Assembly (NCBI RefSeq): GCF_029989365.1
Contig: NZ_JAPRAQ010000001.1
Location: 186,001 to 250,000 of the forward strand
Length of the DNA: 64,000 nt
From: Bradyrhizobium sp. Arg816
GTDB taxonomy: Bacteria; Pseudomonadota; Alphaproteobacteria; Rhizobiales; Xanthobacteraceae
Direction of reading: 5' to 3'
This document shows, one piece after another, positions 56,074-64,000 of the stretch (position 1 is its first letter; each line of letters starts with the position of its first letter). The position numbers were made by a program, and so were the translations under genes. The notes below the pieces were generated by a model. It did not search any database and was not told where the DNA came from. It saw nothing but the letters and a program-made list of their open reading frames with translations.

Positions 56074-56454
56074 TCAATTCGCCCGCTCGACCAGATGCGC
56101 CCGCGACGGTGCGGGATCGAACTTCTCGCCGAAATATTGCGTTTCGTGCGCCACCAGTCCTTCGCGGAATTCCATGATGCTGACGACATAGGACGGCACG
56201 CCGTCATAGGTCAGCACGAACTCGCTCACCCAGAGATCGCCGCCGCCGACGATCCGGCGGACCGCGAAGCGCTTCTTGTTGGGCTGCACGAACCGGCTTT
56301 CCTGAATCGTCCTGCGGCCGCGGATGCGCTCGCCGGACTGCGGATAGTCGAGCACGGCGTCCTCGCGGTAGATGTCATGCTCGGCCTCGAAATCATTCGC
56401 GTCCGACGCATCCCAATGGCGCTGAAGGGCCGCCAGTATCGCCTGATCATCCAT
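56074..56454 (-). CDS. NTF2/SnoaL-like protein
   Basis: The 126-aa protein is a single NTF2-like fold, with LAALQRHWDASDANDFEAEHDIYREDAVLDYP at the N-terminus, a typical SnoaL-like start, then GRRTIQESR and a C-terminal beta sheet. Such proteins are small isomerases, dehydratases or binding proteins; the role is unknown. I used the ATG at 56454, with GGGAG 6 nt upstream. The perfect inverted repeat lies just downstream. Confidence 0.82.
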   Translation of the reverse strand: MDDQAILAALQRHWDASDANDFEAEHDIYREDAVLDYPQSGERIRGRRTIQESRFVQPNKKRFAVRRIVGGGDLWVSEFVLTYDGVPSYVVSIMEFREGLVAHETQYFGEKFDPAPSRAHLVERAN

Positions 56455-56630
56455 CGCGATCTCCCGTCTTGCGGTGTCTGCTCCCCAGATCGGGGCGCAG
56501 ACAGCCGGCGACAAGACCGGCTAGCAACGTCTAACAACGACTAACGGGCCAAAAATCCGACATGGATGCAGATTGGCATTGCAGCGACCTGGAATCCACC
56601 AGCGCCGCGCCCGTCACGCCGGGGAACCCC

Positions 56631-58388
56631 ATGGCCCGTTTGCTCTCCCTCAATGTCGGCCTGCCGCGCGACATCGCGTGGCAAGGCAGGACCGTGCATA
56701 CCGGAATCTGGAAGACGCCCGTCAGTGGTCCGCGCAGGGTGCGCCGGCTCAACATCGACGGGGATGGCCAGGGCGATACCGCCGGTCATGGCGGCGAGCA
56801 GCGCGCCGTCTACGTCTACCAGCAGGACTCCTATCGATATTGGCAGGAGCACCTCGGTCGATCGAACCTCGTCCACGGTCAATTCGGCGAGAATTTTACC
56901 GTCGAGGGCCTCGCCGACAGGGACGTCTGCATCGGAGACCGTTACAAAATCGGCTCTGCCCTGTTCGAGGTGACGCAGCCGCGCGTCACCTGCTACCGGC
57001 TGGGCATTCGCATGGAGGAGCCGGACATGGCCGCGCTGCTCGTCAGGCACGGCCGGCCCGGCTTCTATTTTCGGGTAATCGAGGAAGGCGACGTCGAGGC
57101 CGGCGACGAGATCGTCCGGGTCGCTGATGGCCCCGAACACATGAGCGTGTCCGAGATCAATGCGCTGCTCTACTTGCCGCCCCACCCGCGCGACGGCCTG
57201 GAGCGCGCGCTGAAAATTCCGGCGCTGAGCGGCGGCTGGCGTCATTCCTTCGAGGCGCTGCTCAAGCAGCAGCGCAAGGACACGATAGCGGGAAACGCCG
57301 GGCTCGGCCCGGCGGCGAGCCCGCCTCCGGCCTGGCGCGGCTTCCGGCCGTTTCGCGTGGCGCGCAAGATCGCCGAAAGCGGCAACGTGACGTCGCTGAT
57401 CCTCGAACCCACGGACGGACATCCCGTCGCCGCCGCCCTGCCCGGGCAGTTCGTCGTCGTGCGGCTCGGCGCCTCCACTGCACCGGCGATGACGCGCAGC
57501 TATTCGCTGTCCAGCCGCTCCGATGCCGCGTCCTGGCGCATCAGCATCAAGCGGGAGGCGCACGGTGCGGCGAGCCAATATGTCGCCGACGAGGTCAAGA
57601 TTGGCGACGCCGTGCAGATCGGCGCGCCGCGCGGAAGTTTCACGCTGCGGCAAGATCCACGGCCCGTCGTCCTGCTGAGCGCCGGCATCGGCGTGACGCC
57701 GGTGCTTGCGATGCTGCACGCACTCGCCGCGGAAGCATCGACGCGAGAGGTCTGGTGGCTGCACGGCACCCGCAACGGTCGCGAACATGCGTTCGCCGCC
57801 GAGGTGCGCGGCTTGTTGGCTGGGCTGACCCACCATCACAGCCATGTCTGCTACAGCGCGCCCGACCCGGGCGATCGTCTCAATGTGGATTTCGACGCGA
57901 TCGGACATCTGGACCTCCGGGTGCTTCAAACCCTCGGCGTCCCCTCAAACGGTGATTTCTATCTGTGCGGGCCGGCACCGTTCATGACTAATCTCTCGCG
58001 CGGGCTTGCCGGACTCGGCATCGCAGCGGATCGCGTTCACACCGAGATGTTCGGCGCCGGACCGTCCCTGACACCCGGCATAGCGTCCTCCCCGCAGACG
58101 CGGGCGCACTTGCCGGCTGGCGCAACCGGCCCGGGCCCGATGGTCTCGTTCGCCCGCAGCGGCCTCAATGTCTGCTGGGGACCGTCATATGCCAGCCTGC
58201 TCGAACTGGCCGAAGCGTGCGACGTTCCCGTGCGCTGGTCGTGCCGGACCGGCGTTTGCCACAACTGCGAGAGCGGGCTCGTGGCCGGCGCCGTCAGCTA
58301 TGCTCCGGACCCGCTCGACGCACCTGCGGACGGCAATGTTCTGATCTGCTGTTCAAGGCCTCAGGGCGACGTCGTGATCGATCTGTGA
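56631..58388 (+). CDS. MOSC domain - oxidoreductase - 2Fe-2S ferredoxin fusion
   Basis: The 585-aa protein joins a YiiM-like MOSC domain (residues 1-170; GGEQRAVYVY, GQFGENFTVEG, and Cys121 in TQPRVTC, the residue that would bind Mo), a FAD/NAD-binding ferredoxin-reductase domain (about 235-470; RSYSLSS, LLSAGIGVTPVLAML, FYLCGPAPFM) and a plant-type 2Fe-2S domain (CRTGVCHNCESG and a final Cys). It probably feeds electrons from NAD(P)H to a Moco site, for instance for N-hydroxylated base reduction. I used the ATG at 56631, where the MOSC domain begins. Confidence 0.88.
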   Translation: MARLLSLNVGLPRDIAWQGRTVHTGIWKTPVSGPRRVRRLNIDGDGQGDTAGHGGEQRAVYVYQQDSYRYWQEHLGRSNLVHGQFGENFTVEGLADRDVCIGDRYKIGSALFEVTQPRVTCYRLGIRMEEPDMAALLVRHGRPGFYFRVIEEGDVEAGDEIVRVADGPEHMSVSEINALLYLPPHPRDGLERALKIPALSGGWRHSFEALLKQQRKDTIAGNAGLGPAASPPPAWRGFRPFRVARKIAESGNVTSLILEPTDGHPVAAALPGQFVVVRLGASTAPAMTRSYSLSSRSDAASWRISIKREAHGAASQYVADEVKIGDAVQIGAPRGSFTLRQDPRPVVLLSAGIGVTPVLAMLHALAAEASTREVWWLHGTRNGREHAFAAEVRGLLAGLTHHHSHVCYSAPDPGDRLNVDFDAIGHLDLRVLQTLGVPSNGDFYLCGPAPFMTNLSRGLAGLGIAADRVHTEMFGAGPSLTPGIASSPQTRAHLPAGATGPGPMVSFARSGLNVCWGPSYASLLELAEACDVPVRWSCRTGVCHNCESGLVAGAVSYAPDPLDAPADGNVLICCSRPQGDVVIDL

Positions 58389-58452
58389 GTGTCGGCACTC
58401 ACGCCAGACATGCGAGAAGACATGCGAGAGTTCGAAGACATGGGAGAGTTCA

Positions 58453-59049
58453 ATGCGACCTGACATGATGCCGGGAGTAACCTTCCCCGATTACGAGCTC
58501 AGCGACCACACCGGCAAGCACCGAAAGCTCTCCGAGCTCCAGGCTGGCGATCCGATGGTGCTCGTTCTCGGCCGCGGCGGCTTCTGTCCGAAGGACCGCC
58601 GTCAGGCCGAAGGCCTGCTGCAACTCCATCGCGAGATGGAGGTCGGCTATTGCCGGCTGGTCACGATCACCACCGACAACATCACCCAGACCAGCGAATA
58701 TCGCAGCGGCGTCGGGGCGCACTGGCCTTTCCTGTCGGATTCGCGGCGGATCGTTCAGAAGGATCTCGACATCGCCGAATACACCGATCCCGTCCACGAT
58801 CCGATGATCCCGCATGTCATCGTGCTGGAGCCCGGCCTGCGCGTTCACAAGATCTATAACGGCTACTGGTTCTTCGGACGCCCGACCATCGAAGAGCTGC
58901 GCCAGGATCTCCGAGCCGTCAGCATGAATTGCCGGCCGGACTGGGACATCACCGCGCCCGGGCTGAAGGCGCTCTGGGATCAGGGCCGCAAGGAGCATTT
59001 TTATCCCTACGGCAAGGCTTACGTCGAAACTCTCGGCGAACGGGATTAG
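58453..59049 (+). CDS. Peroxiredoxin-like (AhpC/TSA) protein
   Basis: The 198-aa protein has a thioredoxin-type redoxin fold, with FPDYELSDHTGK at the N-terminus and RGGFCPKDR in the place of the peroxidatic cysteine; the usual Thr three residues before it is Gly, so peroxidase activity is uncertain. It follows the MOSC fusion after 64 nt. A longer C-terminal part (WDITAPGLKALWDQGRKEHF) extends beyond typical Prx. Confidence 0.8.
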   Translation: MRPDMMPGVTFPDYELSDHTGKHRKLSELQAGDPMVLVLGRGGFCPKDRRQAEGLLQLHREMEVGYCRLVTITTDNITQTSEYRSGVGAHWPFLSDSRRIVQKDLDIAEYTDPVHDPMIPHVIVLEPGLRVHKIYNGYWFFGRPTIEELRQDLRAVSMNCRPDWDITAPGLKALWDQGRKEHFYPYGKAYVETLGERD

Positions 59050-59100
59050 AACCACATTCCGGCATCGTCCGTTCGGACGAATGCCGACCCAGGAATGTGG

Positions 59101-60591
59101 ATGATCCAGATGAAGACCAATCCCGGCGATCGCGCCGGCCGCATGGGTGCGCGCCAGATCTACGAAGCCCTGAGGGATCAGATTCTGACGCGGGTCTACG
59201 GCATTGACGGCCTGCTGCCGTCGTCGCGGACGCTTGCCGGCGAGATGGGCGTGGCGCGCTCGACCGTGACCGTCGCCTATGAACAGCTCGCCGCCGAAGG
59301 TTTCATCGAGACACGCCATGGCGCGCGGCCGCGCGTTGCCCGCGCCGTCGTCGAACGCGGACGCGCGCGCGCCGAATCGCGGCCCTCGGCGCGCAAGGTA
59401 CGGCTGTCGGCCTTCGGCGAGCGGCTGCGGTCTGACCCGCCGCGCTGGACCGAGCCGCCGCGCGGCCTCGTCGCGAACTTCCGCTATGGCGAGCTCTCGC
59501 CGTCGGATTTCCCGGTGCTGGCGTGGAAGAAGGCCGTGACGGCGGCAATGGCTCGCAGGCCCGAGCGGCTGGCCTATGACGACCCCTGCGGCGCGCCGCG
59601 GCTGCGGACCGCGCTTCAGGGTTATCTGTGGCGATCGCGAAGCGTCCGCTGCGAGGTCGATCAGATCGTCGTCGTGAACGGCTCGCAGCAGGGCCTCGAC
59701 ATTTGCGCGCGCCTCCTGCTCGACGCCGGCGACCGCTTCGTGATGGAGGATCCCGGCTACCAGATGGCGCGGCACACGCTCGCGGCGACGGGCGCCGAAA
59801 CGGTGCCGATCCCCGTTGACGCGGACGGACTGGAGACAGCGCGGCTCGACGGCATCGAGGCCCGGCTCGCCTATGTGACGCCGTCGCATCAATATCCACT
59901 CGGCGGCGTCATGCCGATCGGGCGCCGGCATCAATTGCTCGCCTGGGCACGCAAGCACGACGCCTACGTGATCGAGGATGATTACGACAGCGAGTATCGC
60001 TACGACACCCGGCCGATCCCGCCGCTGCAAGCGCTGGAGGGCAGCGACAACGTGATCTATCTCGGCACCGTCTCCAAGACGCTCTCCCCGACCCTGCGGA
60101 TCGGCTACCTGGTCGTGCCCGCCGGGCTGCGATCCCTGTTCGCCGCCGCCAAGCAGATCATGGACCGGCACACGCCGCTGATCGAACAGCACGCGCTCGC
60201 TTCGATGCTCGAAAGCGGCGCCTATGACAGCCACGTCAGGCGCGTGCGCCGACGCAACGCCGAGCGTCAGCAGGCACTGATCGGCGCGTTGCGCCGCCGG
60301 TTCGGAGATCGCGTCCGGATCGAGGGCACGGCGGCGGGCCTGCACGTGGTGGCGTGGCTCGACGATCTGCCGCAGAAGCGCGAGGATGCATTGATCCAAG
60401 CGGCCCGCGCGAAAGGCGTCGGCATCTATCCCGTCTCTGCGTTGTTGGTCGGCCCAAGCCGGACGCCAAGCCGGTCGCCGAGCCGGACGCGGAAGACCGT
60501 CGGTCTCGTCATGGGCTATTCGGCGCTGGAGATCGCGCAGATCGAGAGAGGCTGCAAGCTTCTCGCGCAGGCCGCCACCGAACTGGACTGA
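59101..60591 (+). CDS. MocR-type regulator: GntR helix-turn-helix plus aminotransferase domain
   Basis: The 496-aa protein has an N-terminal GntR winged helix (LPSSRTLAGEMGVARSTV, TVAYEQLAAEGF) and a fold-type I aminotransferase domain in the remaining 370 residues. The PLP Lys is in GTVSKTLSPTLRIGYL and DDYDSEYRYD is the cofactor-binding loop typical of MocR/PdxR proteins. It regulates neighbouring genes with PLP as ligand. The paiB-type gene follows after 74 nt and may be its target. The start at 59095 is also possible. Confidence 0.9.
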   Translation: MIQMKTNPGDRAGRMGARQIYEALRDQILTRVYGIDGLLPSSRTLAGEMGVARSTVTVAYEQLAAEGFIETRHGARPRVARAVVERGRARAESRPSARKVRLSAFGERLRSDPPRWTEPPRGLVANFRYGELSPSDFPVLAWKKAVTAAMARRPERLAYDDPCGAPRLRTALQGYLWRSRSVRCEVDQIVVVNGSQQGLDICARLLLDAGDRFVMEDPGYQMARHTLAATGAETVPIPVDADGLETARLDGIEARLAYVTPSHQYPLGGVMPIGRRHQLLAWARKHDAYVIEDDYDSEYRYDTRPIPPLQALEGSDNVIYLGTVSKTLSPTLRIGYLVVPAGLRSLFAAAKQIMDRHTPLIEQHALASMLESGAYDSHVRRVRRRNAERQQALIGALRRRFGDRVRIEGTAAGLHVVAWLDDLPQKREDALIQAARAKGVGIYPVSALLVGPSRTPSRSPSRTRKTVGLVMGYSALEIAQIERGCKLLAQAATELD

Positions 60592-60665
60592 TGAAATCAC
60601 ATGGAACTGGCCGTTTCATATAGGCCAGATTCCGGCTATCTCCGCATCGAGAACGGAGACACGCC

Positions 60666-61295
60666 ATGTACATCCCGCCCGCCTTCAAGGACGACGACAT
60701 CGAGAGCATCCGCGCCACTATCCGCGACGCCCGGCTCGCCAGCCTGGTGACGGCCACCGCCGAGGGCCCGGTCGCCACGCCCCTGCCGCTCTTTCTCGAC
60801 GAGAGCGAAGGCGAGCACGGCGTGTTGTACGGACATGTCGCCAAGGCCAACCAGCAATGGAAGCTCCCGCCGATCGGCGATGCGCTCGCCATCTTCAACG
60901 GCCCCGACGCCTATGTGACGCCGTCCTGGTACGCGACCAAGCAGGAGACCGGCAAGGTGGTGCCGACCTGGAATTACGTCGCCGTGCACGCCTACGGCCC
61001 GGTCGAATTCTTCCAGGAGCCGGAGCGCCTGCTCGACGCCGTGACGCGGCTGACCAAAAAGCACGAAGGCGTGCGCGCCAAGCCGTGGGCCGTCAGTGAC
61101 GCCCCCGCCGATTTCATCGCCGCGCAGCTGCGAGGGATCGTCGGCGTGCGCATCCCCGTGGTGCGGTTCGAAGGTAAGCGCAAGATGAGCCAGAACCGGC
61201 CCGAGGCCGATCGGGTCGGCGTCGCGCAGGGTCTCGCTGCAAGCGAGAACCTCGGCGATCGCGAGGTCGCAGCGCTGATCCCGCTGCCAACCTGA
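60666..61295 (+). CDS. paiB: PaiB-family FMN-binding protein
   Basis: The 209-aa protein begins MYIPPAFKDDD and has TATAEGPVATPLPLFLD, GHVAKANQQWK and PTWNYVAVHAYGP, the marks of PaiB/YhhX FMN-binding split-barrel proteins (negative transcriptional regulators in Bacillus). KMSQNRPEADR at the C-terminus is also conserved. It lies downstream of the MocR-type gene on the same strand, a common pairing. Whether it is an enzyme or a regulator is unsettled. Confidence 0.9.
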   Translation: MYIPPAFKDDDIESIRATIRDARLASLVTATAEGPVATPLPLFLDESEGEHGVLYGHVAKANQQWKLPPIGDALAIFNGPDAYVTPSWYATKQETGKVVPTWNYVAVHAYGPVEFFQEPERLLDAVTRLTKKHEGVRAKPWAVSDAPADFIAAQLRGIVGVRIPVVRFEGKRKMSQNRPEADRVGVAQGLAASENLGDREVAALIPLPT

Positions 61296-61296
61296 G

Positions 61297-61782
61297 TCAG
61301 CTTGCGCAGGAATGCGCGACGACGCGCTCGCCCCTCACAACGGCTTCCGCCAGTTTGCGCCCGACGTCACCGAAATCCGATAGGGCAAGATAGCCTTGCG
61401 CGTAGGCTTCCTGCGTCAGGCGTTCGAAGCGCTTGTCGTCTCCGGTCGACCATTGCTTGGCGATGTAGTCTGCCCCGGCTTTCCCGAAAATCTTGGGGTA
61501 GTGTTCCATGTCGTTCTGACGACGATAATAGTAGTAGTCGATATGGGCGACGAATTGCTTCCGCCCCTCTCCCGCGCAACGCGATCCATAAGGGCGCTCG
61601 AACGCCAGAGCGGTCTCGCGGCGCAAGCCTGCGCGGCCGCCCACGAAGATCTCTTCGTTGGAGCCATAACCCGGACCATCGACCGGTGCTGCTGGTTGCT
61701 GGGCTGTCTTCTGCGGAGCGAATGCCCAGGCGGCGACCTGCCAGATGACAAGCGCCCAGACGATGAACCAGGCGCGGCTCAT
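61297..61782 (-). CDS. Membrane-anchored secreted protein, unknown (A)
   Basis: The 161-aa product has an N-terminal anchor or signal (WFIVWALVIWQVAAWAF) and a soluble part with two cysteines (SRCAGE and HSCAS) and HIDYYYYRRQ. The ATG at 61782 overlaps the previous stop by 4 nt. With the next gene upstream it forms a two-gene operon; EAYAQGY here and EAYARGW there hint that the two may be distant relatives. No family is recognised. Confidence 0.6.
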   Translation of the reverse strand: MSRAWFIVWALVIWQVAAWAFAPQKTAQQPAAPVDGPGYGSNEEIFVGGRAGLRRETALAFERPYGSRCAGEGRKQFVAHIDYYYYRRQNDMEHYPKIFGKAGADYIAKQWSTGDDKRFERLTQEAYAQGYLALSDFGDVGRKLAEAVVRGERVVAHSCAS

Positions 61783-62375
61783 TTGAAGCTCGCCGACGCC
61801 TGCTGCCTTGGCAGGCATACCGGAGACGGATCAAACAACATACCAGGCCCGGTGAACCAGAGAACGACGTCGCGGATATCCTCCGGGAAGTCTTCCTTGA
61901 CGATGCCCTTTTGATTGAACGCCTCGGCCAGCTGCGCCTTGACGCGAACGTCCAGCGGCGTGGAATACGCGGCGTTTGCCCGATCGCGCTTCTCTTCACT
62001 GCAGAACATGCCCATTCTCGGATTTGGGCAATCGTAGATCTTCACCCAGCCCCGCGCATAGGCCTCCGTAGCCGCCCTCAGGTTCGCCTTCATGGTGTCG
62101 TCGCACGGCGACATCGCGTAAGCGGTGCTTGCCTGCAATGCGTCCATCCGCAGTGCGTCTTGCTTCGGGTCTTTGTCGCTTTGCAGGGTGTGCTCCGCTT
62201 CCCAATCCTTCCGCTGCTTGGCCTTTGAATTCTCATCGCCGAACGAGGAACTGAGCGTGGGCCTCAATTCACCAACCGGCGAAACGTGCGACACCGGAAA
62301 TCCGCGAATCGCCCAGGAGACGCCCACGAACGTGGAGACGAACGCCATGCAGGTGAAAAGAACAAATCGGCTCAT
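61779..62375 (-). CDS. Membrane-anchored secreted protein, unknown (B)
   Basis: The 198-aa product begins MSRFVLFTCMAFVSTFVGVSW, a signal or anchor, and has a helical periplasmic part with cysteines in MSPCDD, YDCPNP, MFCSEE and VCLPRQ, which could form two disulfides. I used the ATG at 62375; a GTG three codons upstream is possible. It overlaps gene A by 4 nt and is translated with it. No family is recognised. Confidence 0.6.
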   Translation of the reverse strand: MSRFVLFTCMAFVSTFVGVSWAIRGFPVSHVSPVGELRPTLSSSFGDENSKAKQRKDWEAEHTLQSDKDPKQDALRMDALQASTAYAMSPCDDTMKANLRAATEAYARGWVKIYDCPNPRMGMFCSEEKRDRANAAYSTPLDVRVKAQLAEAFNQKGIVKEDFPEDIRDVVLWFTGPGMLFDPSPVCLPRQQASASFK

Positions 62376-62577
62376 GATGCGCACTCAAAATTCGCGCGCA
62401 ACCTAACCGTGTCGGCGTTAAGAGATGTATTAATGCGCGGCTTCCCGCAATGCAGGGTAAATGAACGTCTAAAACACGCCGCAGAAATGATCCGGACTTT
62501 GCAGAACACATCGCCGGGAACCCAACACAGGCGATCTTGTTGGTGAACCTTACGCCACATTCTGACAGGAAGGCCGC

Positions 62578-63408
62578 ATGTGCCGCTGGATCGCATACCG
62601 GGGCGAGACGACCTCGTTCGAACCCTACGTCACCGAGCCCGAGCATTCGCTGATCGCACAGAGCATCCGCTCGCTGCAGTCGACGGCCGGTTCGAACGGC
62701 GACGGCTTTGGTCTCGGCTGGTATGGCGAGCATCCGGAACCAGGCCTTTATCGCGAGACCCGTCCGGCCTGGTCGGACGAAAACCTGCGCTACCTCTGCC
62801 GCCATCTGCGCTCGCATCTGTTCTTCGCCCATGTGCGCGCCGCCACCGGCACGGCGGTGACGCGGCAGAATTGTCATCCGTTCGCCTGCGGCCAGTGGAT
62901 GTTCATGCACAACGGCTTCGTCGGCAGCTGGAATCGCCTGCGGCGCAAGGTCGAAGCGCTGATCCCCGATGCCTACTACCCCTCGCGGCTGGGCACGACC
63001 GATTCGGAGGCCGTGTTCCTCGCCATGATGGGCGCGGGTCTCGACCGCGATCCACTTGGCGCAACGCAAGCCGTGCTGCAATCGCTGGTCGGCCTGGTCA
63101 ACGAGGGCGAGCTTCGTGAGCGCCTGCGCTTCACCAGCGCGATCGCAAACGGCCGGGATCTCTATGCGTTTCGCGTCGCGGTCAACGATGCCGCCAACAC
63201 GCTCTATTATCGCGAGGCCGGCGGCGGCCACGTCGTCGTCGTGTCCGAGCCCTTCGACAAGGAAACGGACTGGACGGAAGTGCCGCCGAATCACGCGCTG
63301 GTCGCGCGCGCGTCCGAAACCGTGAAGATTGTTCCGTTCGACCTTGCAATTTCCGGTGGGGCCGACGCGGAACCGGCCCGTGTCAGGCGGATTATTGCCC
63401 GCAGGTAA
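62578..63408 (+). CDS. Class II glutamine amidotransferase (YafJ/EgtC-like)
   Basis: The 276-aa protein begins MCRWIAYRG, so Cys2 would be the N-terminal nucleophile after Met removal, and has NGDGFGLGWYG, FFAHVRAATG and CHPFACGQWMFMHNG, the Ntn-hydrolase amidotransferase signatures of the YafJ/EgtC group. It probably hydrolyses a gamma-glutamyl amide. The next gene, 20 nt downstream, encodes a glutamate-cysteine-ligase-like enzyme, so the two may build and cut a gamma-glutamyl compound. Confidence 0.88.
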   Translation: MCRWIAYRGETTSFEPYVTEPEHSLIAQSIRSLQSTAGSNGDGFGLGWYGEHPEPGLYRETRPAWSDENLRYLCRHLRSHLFFAHVRAATGTAVTRQNCHPFACGQWMFMHNGFVGSWNRLRRKVEALIPDAYYPSRLGTTDSEAVFLAMMGAGLDRDPLGATQAVLQSLVGLVNEGELRERLRFTSAIANGRDLYAFRVAVNDAANTLYYREAGGGHVVVVSEPFDKETDWTEVPPNHALVARASETVKIVPFDLAISGGADAEPARVRRIIARR

Positions 63409-63428
63409 TACCACTGCCGGGTGGCCCT

Positions 63429-64000
63429 ATGACATTTGCATCAGACGTTTTGAAACTGCTGCGCCTCGATTCCTCCGATGACAGGCAGCACCTCGTCATC
63501 CGCTCTGCCGGCGGACGCGGCAAGGCGGCTGAATACTCCTTCGGCATCGAGGAGGAATACTTCCTCGCCGATCGCCGCAGCCTCGAGGTCGCGATCGAAA
63601 CGCCCAACGCGCTGTTCGAGTCGGTGAACTGGTCCACCGGCGGTCAGGCGATGCGGGAGATGCTGCAATCCCAGCTCGAAGTTGCCACCAACGTTCACAT
63701 CGATGTCAATGACGCCCGGGAAGAGCTGCGGTTCCTCCGCCGCGAGGTCGCCAACGTCGCCGCACAATACGGCTTCGTCATCATGGCCTGCGGCACGCAT
63801 CCGACCGCGGTCTGGCGGATGTCGCAGCCGAGTCCGAAGCCGCGCTACGAGGAGATGATCGAGGATCTGCGCAGCATCGGCCACCGCAACATGATGTGCG
63901 GCATGCATGTGCACGTTCAGCTGCCCGATCCCGAGAAGCGGATGGCGGTGATGCGGGCGATGCTGCCCCATCTGCCGCTGTTCATCGCGCTGTCGGCCTC
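63429..64000 (+). CDS. YbdK-type carboxylate-amine ligase (C-terminus cut by window)
   Basis: The visible 190 residues start MTFASDVLKLLRLDSSDD and carry the GCS2 (glutamate-cysteine ligase type 2) pattern: FGIEEEYFL with the metal-binding Glu, ACGTHPTAVW, and MCGMHVHVQL. It links glutamate to an amine through an acyl-phosphate. It lies 20 nt after a class II glutamine amidotransferase gene, so the pair is probably an operon. The rest lies outside the window. Confidence 0.87.
   Translation, partial: MTFASDVLKLLRLDSSDDRQHLVIRSAGGRGKAAEYSFGIEEEYFLADRRSLEVAIETPNALFESVNWSTGGQAMREMLQSQLEVATNVHIDVNDAREELRFLRREVANVAAQYGFVIMACGTHPTAVWRMSQPSPKPRYEEMIEDLRSIGHRNMMCGMHVHVQLPDPEKRMAVMRAMLPHLPLFIALSA

Overview
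The window is about 64 kb of GC-rich alphaproteobacterial chromosome. I infer Bradyrhizobium or a very close relative. The grounds are an alternative CuA oxidase operon with the coxMNOP gene order, a class II DAHP synthase, a citramalate synthase next to cysS, tandem Kup transporters, and dense intergenic palindromes of the kind common in that genus. There are no rRNA, tRNA, CRISPR, phage or transposase genes. Long antisense ORFs are widespread and are a by-product of GC-rich codon usage.

Layout. 0-21 kb is mostly housekeeping: partial aminotransferase and rhodanese, two kup genes, motAB-type stator genes, an SDR, an RraA-family protein, phosphatidylethanolamine synthesis (pssA, psd), an Atm1-type ABC exporter, a LOG-family nucleosidase, and a tightly overlapping cysS - small membrane ORF - GNAT - cimA operon. 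21.3-25.9 kb is a five-gene cytochrome c oxidase operon. 25.9-29.4 kb is an aroG-dgkA-nadE operon. 30.5-36.5 kb holds a two-component system divergent from two paralogous COG4705-type membrane proteins with a small secreted protein between them, then a DipZ-like redox protein.

The most interesting region is 36.5-52.3 kb. Four NAD-dependent aldehyde dehydrogenases, an orphan ModA-like binding protein, two ModE-type regulators (one fused to a periplasmic-binding-like domain) and a DUF2478 gene are clustered together. Five 24-nt dyads of the form CGnTATAT-N8-ATATAnCG lie in their intergenic regions, which is the architecture of ModE (molybdate-responsive) operators. Three of the four aldehyde dehydrogenase units and the ModA-like operon each have one. 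I infer a molybdate-responsive aldehyde-oxidation regulon, possibly a molybdenum-sparing switch from Moco aldehyde oxidoreductases to metal-free NAD enzymes.

52.3-64 kb carries an AraC regulator, a terB-terC-yqhA-type membrane operon, two striking palindromic repeat elements, a MOSC/oxidoreductase/ferredoxin fusion, a redoxin, a MocR-type regulator with a PaiB protein, two secreted hypotheticals, and a class II glutamine amidotransferase followed by a carboxylate-amine ligase cut by the window end.
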